A DNA stretch of 31,393 nt, taken from NCBI GenBank assembly GCA_045530865.1, contig JAZSCX010000120.1, positions 1-31,393 of the forward strand, in the 5' to 3' direction. Below the pieces are notes generated by a model, which ran no database searches, was not told the origin of the DNA, and saw only the letters and a list, made by a program, of their open reading frames with translations. This DNA is from Avoscillospira sp045530865. GTDB lineage: Bacteria > Bacillota > Clostridia > Oscillospirales > Oscillospiraceae. Position 1 is the first letter of the stretch. Every line of letters starts with the position of its first letter. The position numbers and the translations under genes are program-made. This document shows positions 16,637-24,353 of the stretch, one piece after another.

Positions 16637-17594
16637 TCGCATTTCAGTTATCATTCCAATCTATAACGTTACCGCATATCTGCCCCAATGTCTGGACAGT
16701 GTTCTGTCACAGAGTTACTCTAACCTGCAGGTTATTCTCATCGATGACGGTTCGACAGATTCTTCCGGTGCTATTTGTGATGAATACGCCGAAAGGGATT
16801 CTCGTATCGTTGTAATCCACCAAAAAAACGGCGGAGCTGCAGCAGCTAAAAATGCAGGACTTCGTGTTGCCACGGGCAAGTATCTGAGTTTTGTAGACAG
16901 TGATGACTATCTGGAGCCGGATGCTTATGCTCACATGGTTGCACAACTTGAAGACACCAAAGCAGATGTGTTCCAGTGCGCCTTCTGCGATGTTTTCCCG
17001 GACAAAACTGTTTCGCATGTAGTTGAGGGAGAACAAACAGAGTTTACCTGCGTTCAGTATCTGGAGCAGTTTACAAAGGACTGGACCTGTGGCCTACTCT
17101 GGGACAAGCTTTATGTCCGATCCCTGTTCGACGGCATCTCCTTTGAAGAAGGGCACAAGATAGATGATGAATACTTCACCTATCGTGGAATTATGAATGC
17201 CCGGAAAATAGTTCGCGACAATTTCGTTGTCTATAACTATCGGAAGCGTCGATCCAGCGTCATGTATTCGCCGGAATCCGGAAAACAGATTGTCAAAGAC
17301 AGAGTCGATTATCTGAGCAAACGCAGGGTGAATGTAATTGCCCGCTTCCCGGAGCTTCGCCAGATATTTGATCGCCACTTCGTGGAGATGATGGTCATTC
17401 TTTCCCGTGACCCACTATCAACGAAGGAAAGTAATGCTATGGTTAAGCAGCAGTTGCGGGCTTATTTCAGTGAGAAGAATCACACACCTATCGATGTTCG
17501 GCTATGGCCTGCACTTCTACAGCTTTGGTGTGGCATGGTAAAACAAGCATCGCCCAGCAAAGAAGATACTGCTAATGTACAGTATTTTGATTGA
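16629..17594 (+). CDS. Family 2 glycosyltransferase
   Basis: A 321-residue GT2 starting MSNRISVIIPIYNVTAYLPQ, with IDDGSTDSSGAICDEYA, KNAGLRVATGKYLSF and the metal-binding DSDD at 90-93. GLLWDKLYVRSLF and KIDDEYFTYR match the acceptor region; the base is DDE rather than the commoner ED. An upstream in-frame ATG at 16581 lies within the pyruvyl transferase gene and would add 16 non-family residues, so 16629 is preferred. It closely resembles the GT2 encoded at 20276 in its first 100 residues. Confidence 0.9.
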   Translation: MSNRISVIIPIYNVTAYLPQCLDSVLSQSYSNLQVILIDDGSTDSSGAICDEYAERDSRIVVIHQKNGGAAAAKNAGLRVATGKYLSFVDSDDYLEPDAYAHMVAQLEDTKADVFQCAFCDVFPDKTVSHVVEGEQTEFTCVQYLEQFTKDWTCGLLWDKLYVRSLFDGISFEEGHKIDDEYFTYRGIMNARKIVRDNFVVYNYRKRRSSVMYSPESGKQIVKDRVDYLSKRRVNVIARFPELRQIFDRHFVEMMVILSRDPLSTKESNAMVKQQLRAYFSEKNHTPIDVRLWPALLQLWCGMVKQASPSKEDTANVQYFD

Positions 17595-17602
17595 GGATAC
17601 TT

Positions 17603-18154
17603 ATGAGGAAAATCAGATCCATTTTACAGATACTCCGCTTGCTCATGGTTCTTCCGTGGGTCAACTGGAATGATGACAAGTTTATAAAGGATTTGACGCG
17701 TTGGCAAGAGATCTGTCATCTTGAAGGCTCCAAAACTGCGATTTTGGCACAGCTTTTGTGGAGCAAGAAAGAGTTCCGGAATCTGTTCATCTACCGCAAC
17801 AGCCACCGGCGGCTATTCCGTTACTGGATCGCGTTTTGGTACCGACCCATGGACACGCTGTTCATTGAAACACCTGAGATTGGCGGCGGGCTGTTCATTC
17901 AGCATGGCTTCGCCACAATGATCGCCGCAAAGTCCATTGGTGAGAATTGCTGGATCAACCAGCAGGTCACTATCGGCTACAACAGCCGGGGCTGCCCCAC
18001 AATCGGTAACAACGTAATGATTACCTGTGGGGCCAAGGTGCTGGGTGATATTACTGTCAGCGATGGTGCGGTTATTGGTGCCAATGCGGTTGTGGTGAAA
18101 AATGTGGAGCCCGGTTCCGTTATGGGCGGCGTTCCGGCTGTCAGGCTGAAATAA
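17603..18154 (+). CDS. Serine O-acetyltransferase-like (LbH) acetyltransferase
   Basis: A 183-residue protein with a basic, partly helical N-terminus and a C-terminal left-handed beta helix. The hexapeptide run goes from IGGGLFIQHGFATMIA through IGENCWINQQVTIGY, IGNNVMITCGAKVLG and ISDGAVIGANAVVV-like turns to GVPAVRLK. CysE-type folds here most likely O-acetylate a sugar of the glycan using acetyl-CoA, rather than make cysteine. The frame opens with TTG at 17591 overlapping the previous gene, but ATG 17603 with GAGG at 17593-17596 is the better start. Confidence 0.85.
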   Translation: MRKIRSILQILRLLMVLPWVNWNDDKFIKDLTRWQEICHLEGSKTAILAQLLWSKKEFRNLFIYRNSHRRLFRYWIAFWYRPMDTLFIETPEIGGGLFIQHGFATMIAAKSIGENCWINQQVTIGYNSRGCPTIGNNVMITCGAKVLGDITVSDGAVIGANAVVVKNVEPGSVMGGVPAVRLK

Positions 18155-18164
18155 AGGAGTTTTT

Positions 18165-18722
18165 ATGATAGAAAGCAAAGCAGATTTAAAAAGATATATC
18201 ACCGAGGATATGTCTTTCTATCATCAGTATTCCAGGCGGGATCGGCTGATTTTATGGTTTATTCAGGACCCTGCTTACCTGATTGCCCGATATCTTCGTT
18301 TCCTCAGAAAAGAAGAGTATTTTTTTAACGTCAGACAGGATTGTCTGGGCAAGATTCTGTATTTGTACTACTTCCGCAAAAAGAATCTGTTGGGTAACAA
18401 GCTTGGGTTTAAGATTCCCAAGAATTGCTTCGGTCCCGGTTTGACGATTTACCACCACGGAAATATCATCGTTAATGAAGCTGCCCGTATTGGCGCAAAT
18501 TGCAGGCTTCATGGAAATAACTGCATTGGCAACAAAGGAAATGTCGACCTTGCTCCAATTATTGGTGACAGCTTGGATTTAGGGTTTGGTGCCTGCGTAA
18601 TTGGCGGTGTAACCTTAGGGGATGGCGTTGTTGTCGGTGCAAACGCTGTTGTGGTGAAGTCAAACCCTAATGATGTAGTTACCCTCGTCGGTGTCCCGGC
18701 AAGGGAATTAAAGGTGAAATAG
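18165..18722 (+). CDS. Serine O-acetyltransferase-like (LbH) acetyltransferase
   Basis: A 185-residue paralog of the preceding gene product. It has a longer basic N-terminus (residues 1-85), then hexapeptide turns beginning GPGLTIYHHGNIIV, running through IGANCRLHGNNCIGN, LGFGACVIGG and LGDGVVVGANAVVV, and ending VGVPARELKVK. The histidine in YHHGN corresponds to the active-site position of CysE-like sugar acetyltransferases. AAAGGAG ten bases upstream supports the start. Two adjacent acetyltransferases suggest two O-acetylation positions or substrates. Confidence 0.85.
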   Translation: MIESKADLKRYITEDMSFYHQYSRRDRLILWFIQDPAYLIARYLRFLRKEEYFFNVRQDCLGKILYLYYFRKKNLLGNKLGFKIPKNCFGPGLTIYHHGNIIVNEAARIGANCRLHGNNCIGNKGNVDLAPIIGDSLDLGFGACVIGGVTLGDGVVVGANAVVVKSNPNDVVTLVGVPARELKVK

Positions 18723-18725
18723 ATT

Positions 18726-20270
18726 ATGTATTCTGCAAGTGTGATCATCCCTGTATATAACGCCAAGAAGACGCTTCGCAAGTGCGTGGAAGCGTTATGC
18801 TATGGGGAAGAACGAAACCTGGAAATAATTTTGATTGATGATTGTTCTCAGGACGATAGCTGGGATCTTTGTAACGCACTTGCCAATGAGCAGTCAAATG
18901 TCCGGTGCTATCAGAACGAGAGCAATAGAGGTGTATCCTTTACCCGCAACCACGGATTGGAAGTAGCCACAGCACCTTACATTCTGTTTGTTGATAGTGA
19001 TGACTGGACTTCCAGCAGATACGCATCAACTCTGCTAAACAGTGCAATACAGTCCAAGGATGCTTTATCCATTTGCGGATATACACATATCAATCATGTT
19101 ACCGATTCTCGCAATGTTTCCGCTTATGGAACCGAAGAAGTAGAAATTGTTAGTATAGCGGATGCTTTTTCTCTTTTTGAACATGTGCTGCTCCAGCAGC
19201 TCTGGAACAAGATTTTCCGCCGGGATCTGATTGAGCAGCATCATATCCGCTTCGACGAATCGCAAAGCATGGGTGAGGATTTTCAGTTTGTTCTGGATTA
19301 TCTGGAAGCCGCGCAAATCAAAAAGTGTGTCGTTCTGAATGAGCCTCTGTACTACTATATTCGGTGGAACAATGCATCCCTGATGAGCAAATTCGGCTTC
19401 ATAGATAATCAGCCCGAATTTAGCCGAATGGAGCAACTGGCAAGAATTGTCGGCCCTGAAGCTGAGGCTCGCAAGAATGCAATGATTGCGCAAAGCAAAT
19501 GGAACTACATCTACCATATCGTCAGAAATCGCAGTCACTCCAAGCAGGAGAAGTTGGAAGCCATCGAGCGGATCATGGGCGATGGAAAGGCAGCTTCCTA
19601 TTATCGAGAGCAACTGCCGCAGTTCGCCAAAGAGCGACTTGCAGCGCATCTTCGGACAGCAAGTCAATTTGTTCCCCGTATAGAGGGGCGGTTGCAGCGT
19701 TCTCAGAAGCAAAGAAGAATTGCAAGTGCTATCAACGGTGTCAACGTAGACGGCGTCTCCTTCATCTCGCAGAACTGTATCGGCGGAATCCTGTACCACG
19801 ATCTGGGATTGCAGTTTCTTTCTCCGACGATCAACGCATTCATTCCTGAACCAGGGTTTGTGAAGATGGTCCTGAATCTTCGTTACTACATGGAGCAGGA
19901 GTTGGTGATCCGCTGGGGCGAGGAATATCCCATCGGCATGCTGGATGATGTGGAAATCCACTTCATGCACTACGAAACCTGCAAGGAGGCAAAAGAATCT
20001 TGGGAAAAGCGAAAAGCACGAATCAACTGGGATAAGATCTTCGTCATCGGAACGGATCGGGACGGATTTGACGAGGATGTCTATGAACAGTGGAAGAGGA
20101 TTAAATATCCCAAGATTCTGTTCACCGCACATCCGGAATTTACGGAGGATTCTGTTTGCTTTCCGGAGTATTCCAAAGATGGACAGATTGGGGATTCGAT
20201 TCCGGATAGACGATTTTACTCTGGCAACATATTGATTGAGAAAATTAAGAGCGCTGTATGGGGCAGGTGA
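18726..20270 (+). CDS. Family 2 glycosyltransferase fused to a DUF1919 domain
   Basis: The protein has 514 residues. Residues 1-310 are a GT2 unit: MYSASVIIPVYNAKKTLRKC, LIDDCSQDDSW, TRNHGLEVATAPYILF, DSDD at 90-93 and GEDFQFVLDYLEA. Residues about 335-514 match the DUF1919 family (PF08942): FISQNCIGGILYHDLGL, FLSPTINAFI, YPIGMLDDVEIHFMHY and a tail with FVIGTDRDGF and KILFTAHPEF. DUF1919 proteins occur in capsule loci, often alone, and are suspected transferases; their reaction is not settled. This fusion implies that two sugar-modifying steps are physically linked. It begins four bases after the acetyltransferase gene. Confidence 0.85.
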   Translation: MYSASVIIPVYNAKKTLRKCVEALCYGEERNLEIILIDDCSQDDSWDLCNALANEQSNVRCYQNESNRGVSFTRNHGLEVATAPYILFVDSDDWTSSRYASTLLNSAIQSKDALSICGYTHINHVTDSRNVSAYGTEEVEIVSIADAFSLFEHVLLQQLWNKIFRRDLIEQHHIRFDESQSMGEDFQFVLDYLEAAQIKKCVVLNEPLYYYIRWNNASLMSKFGFIDNQPEFSRMEQLARIVGPEAEARKNAMIAQSKWNYIYHIVRNRSHSKQEKLEAIERIMGDGKAASYYREQLPQFAKERLAAHLRTASQFVPRIEGRLQRSQKQRRIASAINGVNVDGVSFISQNCIGGILYHDLGLQFLSPTINAFIPEPGFVKMVLNLRYYMEQELVIRWGEEYPIGMLDDVEIHFMHYETCKEAKESWEKRKARINWDKIFVIGTDRDGFDEDVYEQWKRIKYPKILFTAHPEFTEDSVCFPEYSKDGQIGDSIPDRRFYSGNILIEKIKSAVWGR

Positions 20271-20275
20271 AATCT

Positions 20276-21256
20276 ATGTGCAGAAAGAAAACGAATATCA
20301 GCATCATAGTGCCCATCTACAATGTAGAACCTTATCTGCGGCGCTGTGTGGATTCCCTGCTGGGGCAGACCTGTGCCGATTTTGAACTGATCCTGGTGGA
20401 CGACGGTTCGCCGGATAATTGCGGCGCGATTTGTGACGAATATGCCGCTATGGATGCCCGCGTGAAAGTGATTCACAAGGCCAACGGCGGGCTCTCCGAT
20501 GCCAGAAATGCCGGATCGAAAATTGCCCAGGGCGAGTATATTGCCTTCGTTGACAGCGATGACTGGGTCGCACCGGAGTATCTGGAACAGATGCTGGAAG
20601 CCATGCAGGAGACCGGCGCGGATATCTGCGAGTGCGGCATTCTCAGGACCCACGGCGCAGACGAAGTTCCTGCTGTTGTGTGCGGACTGCCGGAAGTATA
20701 CGAAACATCTGATGCGCTGGAGCAGTTGATTCACGATGGCGCTTTTCATCAGCATGTGTGGAACAAACTCTATCGTCGTGAAGTGATTGCGGATATCATG
20801 TTTCCGAAAGGCAAGACCAACGAGGATGAGTTCTGGACCTACCAGGTGTTTGGGGACGCAAAAAAGGTTGCTAAAATCTCTGATGTTCTCTACTTTTACT
20901 TCCAGCGTCCTGGCAGCATTATGGGCGAAACCTACTCCCTGAAGCGGCTGGATGCTCTGGAAGCAAAGCTGCAAAGGCAACAGTACATAGATTCCGAATT
21001 CCCAAAACTGAGCCAACAGGCGAGATTGAACCTCTTCGGAAGCTGCATCTATGCCGGGCAGATGTCTTTGATTCACCTTTCCGAAGAGCAGCGATCCATT
21101 GCAAAGGCAAAAATCAACGAGATTGTCCGCCAGTGTGGTATCTCTTTTAAAGAGTGCACCAGCATTGATGGCAGTAATAAGGTTTGGTTCACGCTTGCGA
21201 AAGTCTCCTTTTGGGGTACATGCAAAATTAAGAACCTGCTGAAGAAAGGATTCTAA
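20276..21256 (+). CDS. Family 2 glycosyltransferase
   Basis: A 326-residue GT2: ISIIVPIYNVEPYLRRCVDSLL, VDDGSPDNCGAICDEYA, SDARNAGSKIAQGEYIAF, and DSDD at 93-96, then NEDEFWTYQVFG as the base motif. The ATG at 20276, after AGGTGA, follows the previous stop by five bases; the ATG at 20258 would overlap it and adds only six residues. It is the last clear glycan gene of the operon. The next gene, encoding an unrelated metallopeptidase-like protein, begins 12 bases later. Confidence 0.9.
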   Translation: MCRKKTNISIIVPIYNVEPYLRRCVDSLLGQTCADFELILVDDGSPDNCGAICDEYAAMDARVKVIHKANGGLSDARNAGSKIAQGEYIAFVDSDDWVAPEYLEQMLEAMQETGADICECGILRTHGADEVPAVVCGLPEVYETSDALEQLIHDGAFHQHVWNKLYRREVIADIMFPKGKTNEDEFWTYQVFGDAKKVAKISDVLYFYFQRPGSIMGETYSLKRLDALEAKLQRQQYIDSEFPKLSQQARLNLFGSCIYAGQMSLIHLSEEQRSIAKAKINEIVRQCGISFKECTSIDGSNKVWFTLAKVSFWGTCKIKNLLKKGF

Positions 21257-21268
21257 GGAAGAACACAA

Positions 21269-22441
21269 ATGATTTTTGACGGTCATTTAGAGCTACGAGA
21301 AAGAAACGATCTTCGCTTTGCCGGATTGGATCGAAAGCGTAAGATGTTAGGGCCTCGCTTCAAAGGTGCCGGAGCTCTCGAAATGGAGGCTTTTGAGTGC
21401 CTGGAACATCTAATGCAGAAAGACTCCTCTTTGCCATTTGTGGAAATAGTTGAATATGAAGGTGACGAAGAAGATACCGGCAGCTACTCTGAGATATCTC
21501 CTGACGGTTTTTTCAAGATATATATCGATGCGAAAGAAGTCGCACGTCTCCAGCTATACATTGAAGAGATCTTCGGAAAGCCATGGTCCGATGATAAAAT
21601 ACGCATGATGAAAGAGCAACGGAAGGTTACATATCATCGCTACAAACAATCGATATATGATCTTCCGTTTTTTCGTTTCTTCGCAGGCTGCAAGGTTAAT
21701 GTCGAGGAGTTTGTCTCCAGAATGGCCCTGTGGTTTATCATCCTTCATGAATATGCTCATGTAAAGAACGGGCATCTCCGATATAAACAATTTATGAAAT
21801 TAAACGGTACGCCGGTGCCACGGGAGGTTTCCCAGGCAATGGAGCTTCATGCAGATATTACCGCGGCAACCTGGCTGCTGGAAATTTTGTTTGATTCAGA
21901 GAAGTTTATTGGCAAAAAACAAATTGTCGTTCAAAGTAATGGTAAGAATCCGGGAGTTGTGTTTGCGGATAATGTTGCATTCATGGCGATTGCGGCATAT
22001 CTGAGCCTCCGCTGCTATCTCAAGGAAGCGTTTTGGGATGAGTGGTCAGTAGGGATGCATCGCGGCAATCCAAACACACATCCAATGACAGAACTGCGGA
22101 TGAGCGTGGTGTATAATGTTTTGCTGCAGGGTGTTCTGACACATTTTGCAGGAACCACATATCAAACGAGTATGGCAAACAGTATGCTGGTGACGGTCAG
22201 CGGTTTTGAAAAATTCTATTTTCAAAATGAAGGCCATGAAGATGAGTGGGTTGGCCGAGTCCAATATATTCCCACTGAGTTGTTGCGAACGGATGTGGGT
22301 AAGGCATATTACAAAGAAGTATTTGAGAATGTTCTGGACCTTAATCGGCTTCTGTCTCCATACACCAATACGCCAAGCCGTGTAGAGGGCACATGGTGTG
22401 ATTACGAAACATTGCCGGAGCGGATGTTCTGGCAATGCTGA
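21269..22441 (+). CDS. HExxH metallopeptidase-like protein of unknown role
   Basis: A 390-residue soluble protein with no signal peptide. WFIILHEYAHVKNGH places the zinc motif HEYAH at residues 160-164, and 28 residues later SQAMELHADITAATWL offers E192 and H194/D196 as a third ligand, the layout of gluzincin-type peptidases and ImmA/IrrE-like proteins. I do not recognise a named family over the full length. It follows the last glycosyltransferase gene by 12 bases with GGAAG upstream, so it may be co-transcribed with the glycan operon. It lies next to an AbiH gene, making a stress or phage-defence role possible; that is inference from position only. Confidence 0.7.
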   Translation: MIFDGHLELRERNDLRFAGLDRKRKMLGPRFKGAGALEMEAFECLEHLMQKDSSLPFVEIVEYEGDEEDTGSYSEISPDGFFKIYIDAKEVARLQLYIEEIFGKPWSDDKIRMMKEQRKVTYHRYKQSIYDLPFFRFFAGCKVNVEEFVSRMALWFIILHEYAHVKNGHLRYKQFMKLNGTPVPREVSQAMELHADITAATWLLEILFDSEKFIGKKQIVVQSNGKNPGVVFADNVAFMAIAAYLSLRCYLKEAFWDEWSVGMHRGNPNTHPMTELRMSVVYNVLLQGVLTHFAGTTYQTSMANSMLVTVSGFEKFYFQNEGHEDEWVGRVQYIPTELLRTDVGKAYYKEVFENVLDLNRLLSPYTNTPSRVEGTWCDYETLPERMFWQC

Positions 22442-22496
22442 ACGATATGCTTTGAGGAATTATGCGCATGTCTTTGTGCGCAGTATAACAAAAATC

Positions 22497-22533
22497 CCCG
22501 CCGGGCAGCCTCTTTTCAGGGCCATCCGGCGGG
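22497..22533. terminator. Bidirectional intrinsic terminator between convergent genes
   Basis: CCCGCCGG at 22497-22504 pairs perfectly with CCGGCGGG at 22526-22533, and the loop has further partial pairing. On the plus side the stem is followed by TATTGCTTTT; on the minus side it is followed by ATTTTTGTTA. It lies between the metallopeptidase-like gene and the convergent AbiH gene and could end both transcripts. Confidence 0.75.
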
Positions 22534-22560
22534 TATTGCTTTTGGAGGATCAGATGGGGT

Positions 22561-23721
22561 TCAGGTTTTGAAAATGGCAATTCTTCTTGGATCAATACCC
22601 AGCTTAGCCGATAACTTTTCGCAATTCTTCAGATCATTTACTCCGTGATAGCCAATATACCAGTCCGCATCCGGACAATGGCGATGGACTTCCATAAAAT
22701 AATCCCAATCGACAGGGGCCATAGAGTGACCAATAACAATGATTTGCTTGATGGATTGCAGGGAATCAAAAAAGCTTTGATGATTTTGAATGATGGAAGC
22801 ACAGTCTTTCGTGATAGCTTCGTCGTACCAGTTCAGATAATTTATGGTGGTATCGTAAGCCGCATCCAGCAATGCGCCTTTTTTGCCCGTATGTAAGTGC
22901 TTGACCGCTTTGGGGGATCGTTCCCCATCGTATTCCCATACCGGGCGGTGGCCCAGAATGAGTTCTTCTTTCGGATGTCCCTTCTGCTTTTTGCGGCAGC
23001 CATGAATATAGCATACTTTTCCGTGGGATACGCCATAAAGCTCTTCGATAAACTCAGTGTAGTTGAAGCATAGAACTTTTCCATCGACAACGAGATCCTT
23101 CAGCGGTCGCGCACTGGTGGGGACGGACAGACCCTCGACCCACATACGGAACCTGCGCGGAAGCTCCCGTGTGATGATATTTGCCGGCTCCATGACGGTT
23201 TCCGCTGCCATAAAGAAATCGGACGCCTCGGCCTCTGGGCTATAAGCATCAAACACATCCAGCCACATATCTACGGTAAGGTCGTTACGCATTTTACCGA
23301 CGTTTAAATGTGCCAGCGCCTCTTCAAAATCAGACCACCATTCCTTGACGTTCAGATATTTGTCCAGCGCATAACGGAGCGGGTTGTTTCTGCCAATGGA
23401 ATTCCGGAAATGCCAATAGGAGGATGGAACATCGTGCATAAGGTCAAACCCGTTGCCGATAATATAAAGTGTGCTTGCCGCATCGCAGGAAATGTCATCC
23501 GATACGATCTCCCCGAATTTCTTGCGGAGCGCATCCAGATCCCGCGCATCCATTGCCTGCTGCTTTAATTTGGCCGCCTGCTTTCGCTTATCCCGGCATG
23601 TCCTGCAACGCCTGGGTGGTGTCAGATTTTTACTTATGTAGAACCACTGCTCTCCAAGTGTAAACTTAAATTCTTGCCCACAATCGGCACAAATCAGCAC
23701 GATATCTTGCTTCGCTGCCAT
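22561..23721 (-). CDS. abiH: Zinc-ribbon AbiH-family abortive infection protein
   Basis: The protein has 386 residues. It begins with a zinc ribbon: ICADCGQEF (C11, C14) and RRCRTCRDK (C39, C42). From residue 85 it matches the bacteriophage abortive infection AbiH family (PF14253): LYIIGNGFDLMHDVPSSYWHF, EWWSDFEEALA, VLCFNYTEFIEELYG, YIHG, LILGH and near the end IGHSMAPVDWDYF. AbiH was first described as a lactococcal phage-resistance protein; its mechanism is not known to me. ATG 23721 is preceded by AAGGAG and starts just before the zinc ribbon. A GTG at 23805 with AGGA is an alternative start that would add 28 basic residues. The promoter at 23835-23862 contains a palindromic operator. Confidence 0.85.
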   Translation of the reverse strand: MAAKQDIVLICADCGQEFKFTLGEQWFYISKNLTPPRRCRTCRDKRKQAAKLKQQAMDARDLDALRKKFGEIVSDDISCDAASTLYIIGNGFDLMHDVPSSYWHFRNSIGRNNPLRYALDKYLNVKEWWSDFEEALAHLNVGKMRNDLTVDMWLDVFDAYSPEAEASDFFMAAETVMEPANIITRELPRRFRMWVEGLSVPTSARPLKDLVVDGKVLCFNYTEFIEELYGVSHGKVCYIHGCRKKQKGHPKEELILGHRPVWEYDGERSPKAVKHLHTGKKGALLDAAYDTTINYLNWYDEAITKDCASIIQNHQSFFDSLQSIKQIIVIGHSMAPVDWDYFMEVHRHCPDADWYIGYHGVNDLKNCEKLSAKLGIDPRRIAIFKT

Positions 23722-23834
23722 GTAAAACTCCTTGTATTGTTGCACCCTGTGCTTTTTGCTCTTGCCAGATTCCCGCTTAATTTCTCGGTTGAACACGAAA
23801 TACACATTTTCCTGATTGCGATGATCTACAAAAC

Positions 23835-23862
23835 ATTATATTGCAATTCCCGGGAATTGCAA
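23835..23862 (-). promoter_or_regulatory. AbiH promoter with embedded 22-bp palindromic operator
   Basis: Bases 23841-23862 form a perfect 22-bp palindrome with half-site TTGCAATTCCC. Read on the minus strand it is followed at once by TATAAT (plus-strand 23840-23835). Its first six bases, TTGCAA, serve as a -35 element with 16-bp spacing. A dimeric regulator bound here would cover the -35 and spacer, so repression is likely. The predicted transcript starts near 23828, about 107 bases before the preferred AbiH start. Confidence 0.75.
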
Positions 23863-23975
23863 ACCGTTTTATTGGGTCTTATCGTCCTCCATAACAAGCG
23901 GGATTTCTATCACAATCCGATGTTTGCCAAGACAACGGAAACTCTCCCCGTGGGGGTGGTGCGGCTTGGACTATA

Positions 23976-24017
23976 ATATGTAACGACTCGTACCACCAGG
24001 TACGAGTCGTTACATAT
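23976..24017. repeat. Perfect 19-bp inverted repeat with 4-base loop
   Basis: The arm ATATGTAACGACTCGTACC (23976-23994) is exactly complementary to 23999-24017, with loop ACCA. No strong T-run follows on either strand, though it lies directly after the stop codon of the minus-strand gene ending at 24019 and may stop its transcript. It marks the junction between the AbiH region and the mobile-element genes. The stretch 23863-23975 to its left has no gene I can support. Confidence 0.8.
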
Positions 24018-24018
24018 A

Positions 24019-24315
24019 TTACCCAGTAAATTCCTGTGCAAGCGCCATTCCAATCTTTATCCCCTCGATAAATCCAGCCTTTTCATGGTCCCGGCAAAGT
24101 TTGCAGACCGGGTATATGATTCTGTCCATCTCCCGTAACTCCATGCCGTTCATCTGCTGGTACAGTTCATTGAAGTCTGCTTTAATCTGCTCATTGTCGT
24201 AGGGATTGTTCTCGTTGTGGCACTCGTAGAGCATGGTCAGCACAGACTCGCCGTCACCGTAGTTGGGTGGGTGTTGCTCAATGTGGGCTTTCAAGGTTTC
24301 TAAGAAATGTTTCAT
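24019..24315 (-). CDS. Small helical protein of mobile-element type, function unknown
   Basis: A 98-residue, mostly helical protein starting MKHFLETLKAHIEQHPPNYG and ending GFIEGIKIGMALAQEFTG. It has two cysteines in PVCKLCRDH but no full zinc site. The composition is acidic in the middle and the ending is typical of small proteins found beside relaxase genes in Clostridia elements. I do not recognise its function. AAGGAAGG upstream on the minus strand supports the start, and it lies 38 bases downstream of the zinc-finger gene, with which it is probably co-transcribed. Confidence 0.7.
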   Translation of the reverse strand: MKHFLETLKAHIEQHPPNYGDGESVLTMLYECHNENNPYDNEQIKADFNELYQQMNGMELREMDRIIYPVCKLCRDHEKAGFIEGIKIGMALAQEFTG

Positions 24316-24353
24316 AACATCACCTTCCTTTTAAGGTTTGGGTGATGTTAACT

